This document shows positions 8,611-17,762 of a stretch of 64,000 nucleotides of DNA, piece by piece. This DNA is from Cryobacterium sp. PAMC25264 (lineage in GTDB: Bacteria > Actinomycetota > Actinomycetes > Actinomycetales > Microbacteriaceae). Position numbers and translations under genes: made by a program. A model generated the notes under the pieces. It worked only from the letters and a program-made list of their open reading frames with translations, was not told the origin of the DNA and did no database searches. The stretch covers positions 3,224,001-3,288,000 of the forward strand of contig NZ_CP080383.1 in NCBI RefSeq assembly GCF_019443325.1, in the 5' to 3' direction. Position 1 is the stretch's first letter. Each line of letters begins with the position of its first letter.

Positions 8611-10017
8611 ATGTCGAATTACATTGCAGATGCACTGGTCGGTGAGCCCGAGGTTCTCGAAGACACAGTTCTCGAAGACATGGCCATCACCAACCTCACC
8701 GGGTCTCCCGCGTGGCGCCGGCTCAAGCAGGCCGCCACCGCCCTGCAGGGCGTGCAGGCGCAGGACGGCTCGATCCCCGAGGTCGACGCACACGCGGATG
8801 CGCGGGGCTGGGTCACCGAGATCACGGGCGCGGTCACCGAGCTGGCGCCGCGGTTCCCGCACGACGCGGAGTACCTGGCCGCGGTTGTGGTGGACTTCGA
8901 GCGCTGGGCAGCCGAGGGCTTCGGCGTGCCCGACTTCTACGATTCACTGATGGCCTTCCACCCCGAACACCACCGGGTCGACCGCACCCGGCACCTGGTG
9001 GTGTTCCCGATGTACACCCAGAACGGCAGCGCCAACCGGCTGGTCGAGGCGGTGCTGATCGAGGTGATCTGGCCGGAGTTCGTGGCCGAGCTGGAGCTCG
9101 AGTACACCAACAAGCTGTTCGTGCCCATCCGGTTCCTCGACTTCACGGCCGGATATGACACCAACTCTGCGGTGTTGTTTCCCGAGACCGTGGCCATGCG
9201 GCAGATCCCTACCTTCACCTGGGGTGCGATCTTCGCCGACCGCGAGGCCGCGAGGTTCCGCACCGTGGTGCGGGCCGCGGCAGAGATCACCCGCCTCAAG
9301 CTGCCCGCCGAGGCCGCCGCGCTGTTGGATGACCAGCACCTCACCGAAGAGACCTTCGTGATGTGGGACCTCATCCACGACCGCACCCACATGCGCGGCG
9401 ACCTGCCATTCGACCCGTTCATGATCAAGCAGCGGATGCCGTTCTTCCTCTACTCGCTCGAGGAACTGCGCTGCGACCTCACCGCGTTCCGCGAATCGGT
9501 GAAGATCGAACGCGACGACTCCGCCAGTCCCGAGGCCCGCCGGCACGCCAAGCTCGTACAGTACGCGGTGATCTTCGACCGGATCTTCAGGTTCGCGATC
9601 ACCGGCACGAGGGTGCGCAACTACGACGGCCTGGGCGGCCAGCTGCTGTTCGCCTGGTTGCACCAGCACCACGTGCTGCACTGGACCGACACGGCACTGT
9701 CCTTCGACTGGGACGCGGTGCCCGATGTGGTCGTCGCGCTCGGCGCGCAGATCGACGAACTGTATTGGGAGTCGATCGACCGGCCGAAGAAGGCGCACTG
9801 GCTGGCCGCCTACGAGATGCTCACGAAGACCCTCACGCCCAACCCCGCGTCCACCTGGGCGCGCGGGCTTCCGCTCGAGGTGCTCGCCGGGCCCCCCAAG
9901 GGCTACACCGACCTCGTCCTCGACGACGAGTTCCCGCTCTCAATGTTCTTCGAGGCGCTCGACAAGAAGATGAAGCCGGTCATCGAGTCGACCGTGGGCA
10001 TCACCGCGGATGCCTGA
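8611..10017 (+). CDS. DUF6421 family protein of unknown function
   Basis: 468 aa. I recognise it as an actinobacterial DUF6421 protein: soluble, no signal peptide or membrane span, rich in Asp, Glu and His, with conserved-looking stretches such as FHPEHHRVDRTRHLVVFPMY near residues 116-135 and TWGAIFADREAARF near 205. Clustered His and Glu (HPEHH, WLHQHHVLHW near 349-358) could form a metal site, but this is a guess. The frame extends upstream to about 8356, but the ATG at 8611 has GGGAGG seven bases before it. The following SDR gene overlaps it by eight bases, so the two are probably translationally coupled and act in one pathway. Confidence 0.75.
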   Translation: MSNYIADALVGEPEVLEDTVLEDMAITNLTGSPAWRRLKQAATALQGVQAQDGSIPEVDAHADARGWVTEITGAVTELAPRFPHDAEYLAAVVVDFERWAAEGFGVPDFYDSLMAFHPEHHRVDRTRHLVVFPMYTQNGSANRLVEAVLIEVIWPEFVAELELEYTNKLFVPIRFLDFTAGYDTNSAVLFPETVAMRQIPTFTWGAIFADREAARFRTVVRAAAEITRLKLPAEAAALLDDQHLTEETFVMWDLIHDRTHMRGDLPFDPFMIKQRMPFFLYSLEELRCDLTAFRESVKIERDDSASPEARRHAKLVQYAVIFDRIFRFAITGTRVRNYDGLGGQLLFAWLHQHHVLHWTDTALSFDWDAVPDVVVALGAQIDELYWESIDRPKKAHWLAAYEMLTKTLTPNPASTWARGLPLEVLAGPPKGYTDLVLDDEFPLSMFFEALDKKMKPVIESTVGITADA

Positions 10018-10684
10018 CGCCGCCGGCACACCCGGCGCTGCCGGGCGCACGGTGCTCATCGCGGGTGCCACCAGCGCCGCCGGGGTGGCCGTCGCGGCCG
10101 CCCTGGCCGGCGCCGGCGCCACGGTACTCGCCGTGGGCTCCAACGCGGAGCGCCTCGAGCGGGTGCTCGCGGTGGCGCCGGAGGCATCCGTGTACGTCTG
10201 CGATCTGGCCGACCCCGGCCAGGTGACGGCGCTGGCCGAGGCCGTGCACGCCGAACACGCCTCCGTGGACGGCCTGGTGCAGCTGGTCGGTGGGTGGCGC
10301 GGCGGCGGCGGGCTGGACGGCCAGACCGACGCGGACTGGGACTTTCTGCACGAGCGCATCGTCACGACGCTGCGCAACACCACACGCGCGTTCAACGCCG
10401 ACCTGCTCGCCTCGACCGCCGGCCGGTTGGCGATCGTGTCGTCGGTGTCGGTGGATGCGCCCACCCCTGGCGGCGCCAACTACACCAGCGCCAAGGCAGC
10501 CGCCGAGACCTGGACCCGGGCCGTGGGCCACGGCTTCGCCAAGTCCGGCGCCGCCGCCGCGGCCGTGATCTTCGCGGTGCGCGCCCTCGAGGGACTCGAA
10601 TCCCGGCTGGCTACCGAGGTCGTGGCCCTCTGGGACTGGCCTGCGGATGCCCTGAACAACACCCGCCACATCCTCACTCCGTAG
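10010..10684 (+). CDS. SDR-family oxidoreductase paired with DUF6421
   Basis: 224 aa. The N-terminal nucleotide-binding turn is AGATSAAGVAVA (residues ~16-27), a variant of the usual TGxxxGxG. The YxxxK active pair is in NYTSAKAAAETW near 159-170, with SSVSVDAP supplying the serine about 14 residues earlier. It is a short cytoplasmic NAD(P)-dependent reductase or dehydrogenase. Its start lies inside the end of the DUF6421 gene (eight-base overlap), a strong sign of joint function. No substrate can be proposed. Confidence 0.82.
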   Translation: MPDAAGTPGAAGRTVLIAGATSAAGVAVAAALAGAGATVLAVGSNAERLERVLAVAPEASVYVCDLADPGQVTALAEAVHAEHASVDGLVQLVGGWRGGGGLDGQTDADWDFLHERIVTTLRNTTRAFNADLLASTAGRLAIVSSVSVDAPTPGGANYTSAKAAAETWTRAVGHGFAKSGAAAAAVIFAVRALEGLESRLATEVVALWDWPADALNNTRHILTP

Positions 10685-10787
10685 CCTGGCCCGCCGCCCA
10701 CGGACACTCGGCCCGCGATCCGCGGGCGAGGCGCCGGTGCGCGCGTGGCACGCCACCGGCGCAGTGGCGCGTCACCCGCGCAACGAA

Positions 10788-10827
10788 AACGCGGCCCATC
10801 GCCCCCGAGGGAGCGGTGGGCCGCGTT
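10788..10827. terminator. bidirectional stem-loop terminator
   Basis: Arms 10788-10802 (AACGCGGCCCATCGC) and 10813-10827 (GCGGTGGGCCGCGTT) pair over 15 positions with one wobble around a 10-base loop. The left arm is preceded by GAAA and the right arm ends in TT. It lies between the converging SDR and MmpL genes. Confidence 0.7.
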
Positions 10828-10847
10828 CGGCCGACTGGAACGGGCGG

Positions 10848-13370
10848 TCAGCTCCGCGGAGCCACGACCGGCTCGGCCTCGGGGTGTACCGGGTGGGTGC
10901 GTTCCAGCGAGGCGCCCTCGACATCCACGTTGGGCAGGATCCGGTCGAGCCACTTCGGCAGCCACCAGGCCGCGTCACCCAGCAGGTGCATGACGGCCGG
11001 GATGATGAGCAGCCGCACGACGAAAGCATCCAGCAGCACGCCGACAGCCAGGCCGAAACCGATCGACTGGATCATCACGGAGTTCGAGAAGACGAAGCCG
11101 GAGAACACCGACGCCATGATCAACGCGGCAGCGATCACCACGGTGCGCCCGGCGTGGAAACCGCGCTGCACCGCCAGCCGTGCGGGGGCGCCGTGAGTGT
11201 ACGCCTCGCGCATCCCGCTGACCAGGAACAGCTGGTAGTCCATGGCCAGCCCGAACAGCACACCGACCACGAGGATCGGCAGGAAGCTCAGGATGGGCCC
11301 CGGATCGTGGATTCCGAAGAGGAACCCGAGCCAGCCCCACTGGAACACCGCCGTGATGGCGCCGAACGCCGCGAACAGCGACAGCACGAAGCCGAGGGTG
11401 GCCGTGACCGGCACCAGGATCGACCGGAACACGAAGATCAGGATGATCAACGAGAGCCCCACGACCACGAGCAGGTAGAGCGGCAACGCGTCGGCGAGCT
11501 TTTCGCTCACGTCGATGTTGCCGGATGCGTTGCCTGCGACGCCGAGTGCGCTCACGCCGTCGACGTCGAGGTCGCGCAGGTCGCGCACGAGCTGCTCGGT
11601 CGATTCGCTGGTCGGGCCCTCCTCGGGGATGACCTGGAAGGCCAGCAGCAGGTCGTCATCGGACGCACCGATCGGTGCGACCGCGACGACGTCGTTCACG
11701 GCCTTGAGGGCCGTTCCGATGCGCACCTGCTCGGCGAGGAGATCGTCATCGGTGACGGCCGAGTCGAGGTCGGCCACCACGAGCAGCGGGCCGTTGATGC
11801 CGGCGCCGAACTTGTCGTCGACGAGCTTGTAGGCGCGGTAGGCGCTCGAGTCGAGCGGCTCGGACGAGCCGGCCGGGAGGCCCAGTCGCATCGACAGGGC
11901 GGGAATCGCCACGATCAGCAGCACCACGATGCCGGCGATCACGGTCACGACAGCGCGCACCGTGTTCATCGGCTTGTCAGGCGCCACGACCTTGACCTCG
12001 GGGCTGCCGAGGTGCGCACGGGCCTTCTTCGTGAGGATCTTCGTGCCCACCAGGCCGAGCAGCGCCGGCGTGAGGGTGATCGCGATGAGGATCGCGACGA
12101 AGACACAGACGGCGCCGACGGTACCCATCAGCCCGAGGAACGGGATGCCGGTGAGGTTGAGGGCGAGCAGCGCGATGAGCACGGTGGCGCCGGCGAACAC
12201 CACGGCGTTACCCGAGGTGCCGTTCGCCAGCCCGATCGATTCCTGCATCGGCACCCCGTTGCGCAGCTGGGTGCGGTGCCGGTTGAGGATGAACAGCGAG
12301 TAGTCGATGCCGACCGCGAGGCCGAGCATCACACCCAGGACCGGGGTGACGGAGAGCATCTCGATGGAGCCGGACAGCGCGAGCGAGGCGAGCACGCCGA
12401 CACCGACGCCGACGAGCGCGTTCAGCAGCGGGAGGCCGGCGCCGATGAGGGTGCCGAGCATGATGAACAGCACGACGGCCGCGATGAGCACGCCGCCGAT
12501 CTCGCCCGGGCCGAGGATCTCGGGGATGCTGGCGGCGATGTCGTTGGACACCTCGGCCGTGACGCCGTCGATCCCGGCATTGTCCATCTCCTCGACGATC
12601 GCCTCCTTCGACTCGGCCGGCACCTGGTTGAGCGAGGTGTCGAACTGGATGCTGGCGACGGCGGTGGTCTCATCGGTCGAGACCTGGCGAATGCCGGCGG
12701 CCAGGTCGAGAAGGTCGGAGCCCTGCTCGAGCGTGCCGCTCTGGGTCTTCAGCTCGGTGCGGCTGGCATCGAGCGTGGCCTGCTGCTGGGCGATCGCCGC
12801 GGTGCCCGCGTCGATCTGGGCCTGCTGGGCGTCGAGCGTCGCCTGGGCGGCGGGGAGCTGACCGGCGGCCTCCGCCTGGGCGCGGGCGGCGTCGAGCTGT
12901 GCCTGGCCGGCGGTGAGCTGGGCCGTGGCCGCGTCGATCTGCGCCTGGCCGGCGTCGATCTGGGCGGTGCCGTCCGCGATCTGCTGGCGGCCGTCCACGA
13001 CCTTCTGCGCCTGATCGTCGATCTGGGCCTGGGTGTCGAAGGGGTTCGTCACCGACTTCACGTTATCGCTTCCGACGAGGCCGGTGAGCAGCTCACCGAC
13101 CGCGGTCTTCTGCTCGTCCGTGAACGCGGAGTCGTCGGTGGTGGTGAACACGACGGTGCCCCGTCCGCCGCTGGCGGCGGGGAACTTCTCGGCGAGCTCG
13201 TCGCTGACCGCCTGGGTGGCGGTGCCGGGGATGCTGACGGAGGAGGTGAGAGTTCCGCCGAAGAGTGCGAACGCACCCCCGGCAAGGCCCAGGATGACCA
13301 CCCAGGCGACGATGACCAGCCACGCTCGGTGCGCGGAGAACCGACCGAGTCGGTAGAGAAGGGATGCCAT
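10848..13370 (-). CDS. MmpL-type RND transporter with coiled-coil insert
   Basis: 840 aa with about 12 membrane spans in two MMPL halves: one N-terminal helix (residues ~17-38), a large external loop, five helices, a second loop, then five more. Such proton-driven exporters move lipids, siderophores or drugs out of actinobacteria. The first external loop carries an unusually regular segment at about 113-222 built from AQIDAGQAQID-like units rich in Ala, Gln and Asp, which should form a long coiled-coil hairpin outside the membrane. A TetR gene 97 bases upstream on the same strand is the likely regulator. The C-terminus lacks the long cytoplasmic tail of mycobacterial MmpL3. Confidence 0.87.
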   Translation of the reverse strand: MASLLYRLGRFSAHRAWLVIVAWVVILGLAGGAFALFGGTLTSSVSIPGTATQAVSDELAEKFPAASGGRGTVVFTTTDDSAFTDEQKTAVGELLTGLVGSDNVKSVTNPFDTQAQIDDQAQKVVDGRQQIADGTAQIDAGQAQIDAATAQLTAGQAQLDAARAQAEAAGQLPAAQATLDAQQAQIDAGTAAIAQQQATLDASRTELKTQSGTLEQGSDLLDLAAGIRQVSTDETTAVASIQFDTSLNQVPAESKEAIVEEMDNAGIDGVTAEVSNDIAASIPEILGPGEIGGVLIAAVVLFIMLGTLIGAGLPLLNALVGVGVGVLASLALSGSIEMLSVTPVLGVMLGLAVGIDYSLFILNRHRTQLRNGVPMQESIGLANGTSGNAVVFAGATVLIALLALNLTGIPFLGLMGTVGAVCVFVAILIAITLTPALLGLVGTKILTKKARAHLGSPEVKVVAPDKPMNTVRAVVTVIAGIVVLLIVAIPALSMRLGLPAGSSEPLDSSAYRAYKLVDDKFGAGINGPLLVVADLDSAVTDDDLLAEQVRIGTALKAVNDVVAVAPIGASDDDLLLAFQVIPEEGPTSESTEQLVRDLRDLDVDGVSALGVAGNASGNIDVSEKLADALPLYLLVVVGLSLIILIFVFRSILVPVTATLGFVLSLFAAFGAITAVFQWGWLGFLFGIHDPGPILSFLPILVVGVLFGLAMDYQLFLVSGMREAYTHGAPARLAVQRGFHAGRTVVIAAALIMASVFSGFVFSNSVMIQSIGFGLAVGVLLDAFVVRLLIIPAVMHLLGDAAWWLPKWLDRILPNVDVEGASLERTHPVHPEAEPVVAPRS

Positions 13371-13467
13371 GTGTCTTCAGGTTCTTTCTTGATGTCGGGT
13401 TGTCACTGATGGATCTCGCATCGCGTCATCGGGAAGAGAGCTGGTCGGGCGGAGGAAGAGAGGAAAG

Positions 13468-14112
13468 TCAGCTGCCGGCAGGGTAGCCGGCGCGGATCGA
13501 AGCGATCAGGCGGTCGACCAGGTCGTCCCACACGATCCGGGAGGACTCGTCGAGCAGCCCACCGGTGCGGGTGATCCAGTGGCCGGAGACCACGGCGACG
13601 CCGTTCATCACCGAGCTGAGGAGAATCGCGACCTCGAAACCGTCGATAGCTGGGTTGCGGTCGGCGATCTCCAACGAAAGCTGCTCGGTGGCGCGGGTGA
13701 AGACGTCGCTGAGGGCGTGCGGGGAGCGTGCGTTCTCGCGTTCCTCGGCGAGCACACCCCACAGGTAGGCCACCACGGTCGGCAGGTCGATCGCGCGCAC
13801 CGCCGAGGTGATCTCGTCGAACAGGGCCACCAGGCTGCCGTCGGCCGCGGGCGCCGTCTGCGTCGCTGCCCGAAAGTCGTTGACGACGTCGCTGAGCAGC
13901 CGCGTACAGGTGGTCATGAGCACATCGTCGAGCGAGGAGAAGTGATTGAACACGGTGCGGCGCGAGACATCCGCTCTCACCGCGAGTTCGTCGACACTGA
14001 ACTGCGGCTTACCGCGCTCGCGAATGAGCGCGTCGGCGGCATCCAGGATGGCCTCACGGTGCCGCGCCTTGAGTTCGGCACGGCGATCGGGGACAACAAG
14101 ACGGGAACTCAC
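13468..14112 (-). CDS. TetR-family regulator of the MmpL operon
   Basis: 214 aa. The helix-turn-helix is at about residues 24-66 (FSVDELAVRADVSRRTVFNH), followed by a helical ligand domain typical of TetR repressors. It starts with GTG at 14112; a TAGTGT hexamer sits exactly six bases upstream, so the transcript is probably leaderless. A palindrome overlapping this -10 suggests it represses its own gene and the MmpL exporter downstream. It is divergent from the histidine kinase at 14242. The effector is unknown; substrates of the exporter are the natural candidates. Confidence 0.85.
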   Translation of the reverse strand: MSSRLVVPDRRAELKARHREAILDAADALIRERGKPQFSVDELAVRADVSRRTVFNHFSSLDDVLMTTCTRLLSDVVNDFRAATQTAPAADGSLVALFDEITSAVRAIDLPTVVAYLWGVLAEERENARSPHALSDVFTRATEQLSLEIADRNPAIDGFEVAILLSSVMNGVAVVSGHWITRTGGLLDESSRIVWDDLVDRLIASIRAGYPAGS

Positions 14113-14116
14113 ATGA

Positions 14117-14131
14117 TTACACTAAGTGCAA
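14117..14131 (-). promoter_or_regulatory. TetR operator overlapping leaderless -10
   Basis: TTACAC-TAA-GTGCAA is a near-perfect palindrome (five of six pairs). On the minus strand the -10 hexamer TAGTGT (14119-14124) lies within it, six bases before the GTG start of tetR. Repressor binding here would block transcription of tetR-mmpL. Confidence 0.5.
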
Positions 14132-14229
14132 CGACGCACGGGGTGCAACCGGATGCGTCGAGCTAGGCGTGTTCTGTCGTTATTCGGTTCCTCCCCCGCA
14201 GGGCTGAGGTGCTCGGGGACGCACGGCGC

Positions 14230-14235
14230 TAGCGT
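14230..14235 (+). promoter_or_regulatory. -10 hexamer for leaderless histidine kinase transcript
   Basis: TAGCGT followed by exactly six bases and the ATG at 14242. No Shine-Dalgarno sequence is seen before this start, which fits leaderless initiation. Confidence 0.55.
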
Positions 14236-14241
14236 GGTCGC

Positions 14242-15627
14242 ATGAGCATCCAGGCCCTCTCGACCGAGTCCATCGACCCGTTGGCCGACGGCTGGCGGCG
14301 ACCGCGCGGGCCCCGGTCCGGCTACCGGGTGGACGCCTGGGTGGCACTGGCACTGGCCGCTGGCACGGCACTGAGCCTCATGCTCACCCGCAGCGCCGGC
14401 ATCATGGACGAGGCGCCCTGGTGGCTCGCGGCCCTGTGGGTGGTGCTGATCGCGCTGCCGCTGGCCGCCCGGCGCCGTTGGCCGGAGGCCGTGGCGCTGG
14501 TCGTCTCGCTGGTGTTCGGCGTCTTCGGCAGCATGGGGGTGTCCGACCCTCTTTTCTCGAGCATCTGCCTCTATGTGGCGATCTACTCGGTGGGCGCGTG
14601 GAGCCATCACCGCACGGTCGCTCGTTGGACGCGCCTGGGCATCATCGCGAGCATGTTCGTCTGGTTGTTCTGGACCCTGCTCGAGCACGCCAACCAGGCC
14701 ACCGCGATCCCCGAGCTCTCCCGCGAGGGTTTCTTCTCGCCCTACGCCGCGTACGGCCTGCTGCAGGTGCTGATCAACCTGGTCTACTTCTGGGCCGCGT
14801 ACCACTTCGGTGACACGGCCTGGCAGGCGGCCCGGCGCGCCGATGCGCTCGAGGCCCGTACCCGCGAGCTGGCCGCCGAGCGGGAGCGCACGGCCACCCA
14901 GGCCGTGACGCTGGAGCGGGTTCGGATCGCCCGTGAACTGCACGACGTGGTGGCCCACCACGTGTCGTTGATGGGGGTGCAGGCGGGAGCCGCGCGGCGC
15001 ATCCTCGACCGTGATCCCGCTGCCGCCGCCAGGGCGATCACGGTGATCGAGGAGAGCGCCCGCACCGCCGTAGAGGAGCTGCACACAATGCTCGGCGCCC
15101 TGCGTGCCGACGAGAACGACTGCGACGGCACCCAGCCAGCGCACCAGAGCACCAGCACCCGGGGAGTCGACCAGCTCGCCGAGCTCGCCCTGGAGACCAC
15201 CAACGCCGGCCTATCCGTGCGGGTGCAGGTGATCGGCGATCCCCGCCCGGTGCCGGGCACCATCGGGCTCAGCCTGTACCGAATCGCCCAGGAGGCCCTC
15301 ACCAACACCCGCAAGCACGCCGGCGCGGGCGCCACGGCCGAGGTACGGCTGCGCTACGAAGCGGATGCCGTGGAGCTCGAGGTCACCGACACCGGCCGGG
15401 GCGCCCGTCCGGCCGGTGGGCCTGGGTCCGGCCTGGGCCAGCGCGGCATGCGGGAGCGGATCGCTGCCGTGGGCGGCAGCCTCGAGCTCGCCAACCGTCC
15501 GCGCGGCGGCTACCTCGTGCGTGCCCGGGTCCCCCTGGCATCACCCCGGCCAGGCGTTCCATCCGAGCGGGGCAGCACCGAACACGACAGGAACGAACAC
15601 GACATGAGCGCAGGGACGCAGACATGA
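14242..15627 (+). CDS. sensor histidine kinase, NarL/DesK type
   Basis: 461 aa. The N-terminal ~190 residues hold about five membrane helices without a large external domain, so it senses something in or near the membrane. The HisKA_3 dimerisation helix contains the phosphorylated histidine in RIARELHDVVAHHVSLMGV near residues 230-248. The ATPase domain shows the N box QEALTNTRKHA and a G box GSGLGQRGMRERI. Its stop overlaps the response regulator start by four bases, so the pair is co-translated. The ABC exporter 2 kb downstream is a plausible target because such pairs often sit by NatAB-type transporters, but this is inference. Confidence 0.88.
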   Translation: MSIQALSTESIDPLADGWRRPRGPRSGYRVDAWVALALAAGTALSLMLTRSAGIMDEAPWWLAALWVVLIALPLAARRRWPEAVALVVSLVFGVFGSMGVSDPLFSSICLYVAIYSVGAWSHHRTVARWTRLGIIASMFVWLFWTLLEHANQATAIPELSREGFFSPYAAYGLLQVLINLVYFWAAYHFGDTAWQAARRADALEARTRELAAERERTATQAVTLERVRIARELHDVVAHHVSLMGVQAGAARRILDRDPAAAARAITVIEESARTAVEELHTMLGALRADENDCDGTQPAHQSTSTRGVDQLAELALETTNAGLSVRVQVIGDPRPVPGTIGLSLYRIAQEALTNTRKHAGAGATAEVRLRYEADAVELEVTDTGRGARPAGGPGSGLGQRGMRERIAAVGGSLELANRPRGGYLVRARVPLASPRPGVPSERGSTEHDRNEHDMSAGTQT

Positions 15628-16328
15628 CCACGCCGATCCGGGTGCTCCTGGTCGACGACCAGGCGCTGGTGCGTGCGGGTTTCCGCATCATCCTCGAGTC
15701 CGAACCGGGCATCGAGGTGGTGGGCGACGCCGCCGACGGTGCCGCCGCCATCCGTCAGGCAGCGATTCTGCAACCCGACGTGATCTGCATGGACGTGCAG
15801 ATGCCCGGTATGGACGGCCTCACCGCCACCCGCGCGATCGTGGCCGACCCGGCCAGCCGGGCCGCCGTGCTCGTGCTCACCACCTTCGACCGCGAGGACT
15901 ACCTGTTCCAGGCGTTGCAGCACGGCGCCAGTGGGTTTCTGCTCAAGAACTCGACGCCCGAGGCGCTGGTGGAGGCCGTGCAGGTACTGGCCCGCGGCGA
16001 TGCGCTGCTCTCCCCCGAGATCACCCGCCGGGTGATCGAACGGTTCGCCGATTCCGGGGCGGCGGATGCCCACCCGCTGGAGCGCGGACGCCCGCCAGAG
16101 CCGTCGGCCGTGGGCGAGCTCACCGACCGGGAGCGCGAGGTCTTCGAGCTGCTCGCGCTGGGCCTGGCCAATTCCGAGATCGCCGGCCGCCTCTACCTCG
16201 GCGAGGCCACCGTCAAGACCCACGTCTCCAAGGTGCTGCAGAAGCTGCAGCTTCGCGACCGCATCCAGGCCGTCGTCTACGCCTACGAGCACGGGATCGT
16301 CGTTCCCGGCGCCAGCAGGCCGCGCTGA
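15624..16328 (+). CDS. LuxR/NarL-type response regulator
   Basis: 234 aa. The receiver domain (residues ~4-120) has the acidic pair VDDQ, the phosphorylated Asp in PDVICMDVQMPGMDG and a conserved Lys in FLLKNS. A LuxR helix-turn-helix follows at about 168-225 (LTDREREVFELLALGLANSE, then TVKTHVSKVLQKL). It binds DNA after phosphotransfer from the upstream kinase, with which it overlaps by four bases. Confidence 0.9.
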   Translation: MTTPIRVLLVDDQALVRAGFRIILESEPGIEVVGDAADGAAAIRQAAILQPDVICMDVQMPGMDGLTATRAIVADPASRAAVLVLTTFDREDYLFQALQHGASGFLLKNSTPEALVEAVQVLARGDALLSPEITRRVIERFADSGAADAHPLERGRPPEPSAVGELTDREREVFELLALGLANSEIAGRLYLGEATVKTHVSKVLQKLQLRDRIQAVVYAYEHGIVVPGASRPR

Positions 16329-16444
16329 CCGTCGCGCGTTTATCGGGACATCGAACGCGTGGAAGGAGGTCTCGTGCAATCGCGTCCTAGCAATTTCACG
16401 TTTTCCTGATTTTCGGGCGGGCAGCGGGCCAGGGTCGGCCCTGG

Positions 16445-16450
16445 GAAGAT
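16445..16450 (+). promoter_or_regulatory. -10-like hexamer for the GrpB gene
   Basis: GAAGAT, then six bases, then GTG at 16457. The spacing favours the GTG over the ATG that follows it immediately at 16460. Confidence 0.4.
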
Positions 16451-16456
16451 GTTCTG

Positions 16457-17041
16457 GTGATGGAAGAAAACCGAGCACAGCGACGGCCGGACGTCACCGG
16501 ACTCGACCTGGTCGGGGGTCCCGAGCGAGTCGAGATCCAGCTGCAGAACGCTGACGACCGGTGGCCGGGCGCCTATCTCGAGCATCGGTCGCGCATCCGG
16601 GCGGCTCTCACCGCAGCCGGCGTCGATGTGGAACACCTCGTCATCGAACACATCGGGTCCACCTCGGTTCCCGGCCTGGCCGCGAAACCGATCATCGACA
16701 TCGTCGTCGCGGTGAACGACATCACGGCCGAGGAGGACTACCTCGAGCCGCTCCTGGCCGCCGGATACGAGCTGCGGGTACGCGAGCCCGGGCATCGCCT
16801 CGTGCGCACGCCGGCCCGGGACGTGCATGTGCACCTGTACGAACGACAGGATCCCGCCGTGACGGAGTACCTCCTGCTCCGGGATCATCTCCGCACCGAT
16901 GCGGGCGACCGCGACCTGTACGAGAGCACCAAGAGAGCCCTGCTCGCCCAGAAATGGGACGACATGAACGACTACGCCGACGCGAAGACCGAGGTCATCC
17001 TGGCGATCAAGGCGCGAGCGCGGGCAGCTCTCGAACGCTGA
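16457..17041 (+). CDS. GrpB family protein (UPF0157)
   Basis: 194 aa. The family hallmarks are present: EHIGSTSVPGLAAKPIIDIVV near residues 69-89, the nucleotidyltransferase-like core GS(T/S)xxxxLxxKxxxDI. GrpB proteins have a polymerase-beta-like fold and some are fused to or act with dephospho-CoA kinase, but most have no proven role. The first ~25 residues are not part of the domain. It is a single gene between the two-component system and a universal stress protein. The start is a GTG immediately followed by ATG. Confidence 0.8.
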   Translation: MMEENRAQRRPDVTGLDLVGGPERVEIQLQNADDRWPGAYLEHRSRIRAALTAAGVDVEHLVIEHIGSTSVPGLAAKPIIDIVVAVNDITAEEDYLEPLLAAGYELRVREPGHRLVRTPARDVHVHLYERQDPAVTEYLLLRDHLRTDAGDRDLYESTKRALLAQKWDDMNDYADAKTEVILAIKARARAALER

Positions 17042-17149
17042 TCTGGTCAGGTACCTGTCTTCCGGACCGCGCTCCCCGGTAGTGTCGGAGGGAGAGCCCG
17101 GAACCGGGTGATCCGGCACCCCGGGGCCCTCCTTCGCAAAGGAGCTGCC

Positions 17150-17656
17150 ATGGTGCGTGTGCCACCACCTGTCGTCGTCGGCGTCACCGCGGGCCAGCCG
17201 GACGCGGTGGTGCTGGCGGCCTCCGAGTTCGCGGCGATGTTCGGCGCCGAGTTGATCTGCGCATCCGTCGACCCGAGCCGTTACATGCTCGAGGAGCTCC
17301 CCGATGGCAGCATGACCTCGTCCTCGTTCGACCCCGATTCGCTGGAGCAGCCGACGACGGTCTTCGATGAGGGCCTGCGCGCGCAGATCGAACGTGTGCT
17401 GGCCGGGCGGAAGGTCACCTGGTCTACGCGCGCCCTGGCTGGAGACCCGGCCAGGGCCCTGGGCACCCTTGCGGGCACCGTGCGGGCCGTGATGATCATC
17501 GTGGGCTCCCGCGAACCCACCATCCGGCACAACCTGCGGACGTTCTTCACCGGCTCGGTTGCCGTGCGGCTCGCCCACGGGCAGCAGCGCCCGGTCGTGA
17601 TCATCCCGCTGAACCCCGTGCCGTTCGGCACCGAACTGCCCTGGGAGAAGGAGTGA
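17150..17656 (+). CDS. universal stress protein, single UspA domain
   Basis: 168 aa. It opens with a beta strand VVVGVTAGQPDAVVLAAS where an Asp normally follows the first strand. The later segment IIVGSREPTIRHNLRTFFTGSVAVRLAH followed by PVVIIP matches the ATP-binding G-x2-G-x9-G(S/T) region of UspA in position, but the glycines are partly replaced, so ATP binding is doubtful. The ATG at 17150 has GGAG seven bases upstream; the longer frame from 17108 lacks one. It stands between GrpB and the ABC exporter without overlap. Confidence 0.72.
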   Translation: MVRVPPPVVVGVTAGQPDAVVLAASEFAAMFGAELICASVDPSRYMLEELPDGSMTSSSFDPDSLEQPTTVFDEGLRAQIERVLAGRKVTWSTRALAGDPARALGTLAGTVRAVMIIVGSREPTIRHNLRTFFTGSVAVRLAHGQQRPVVIIPLNPVPFGTELPWEKE

Positions 17657-17762
17657 GCGCGCCCGCCTCCCCCGCGGGGCTGACGCGCACGCTCCGTCCC
17701 GCGGCGGATGCGGCGGCCTGCCGCCATCCGTAGCGTTAGAGTCACGCGACGAAAGGGCACCC

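Noticed and set aside
10737..13409. 890-codon open frame on the plus strand opposite the MmpL gene
   Set aside because: It is antisense to a clear transporter with conserved family motifs, and its composition (runs of His, Glu, Asp, Arg) is what GC-biased third positions produce in the opposite frame.
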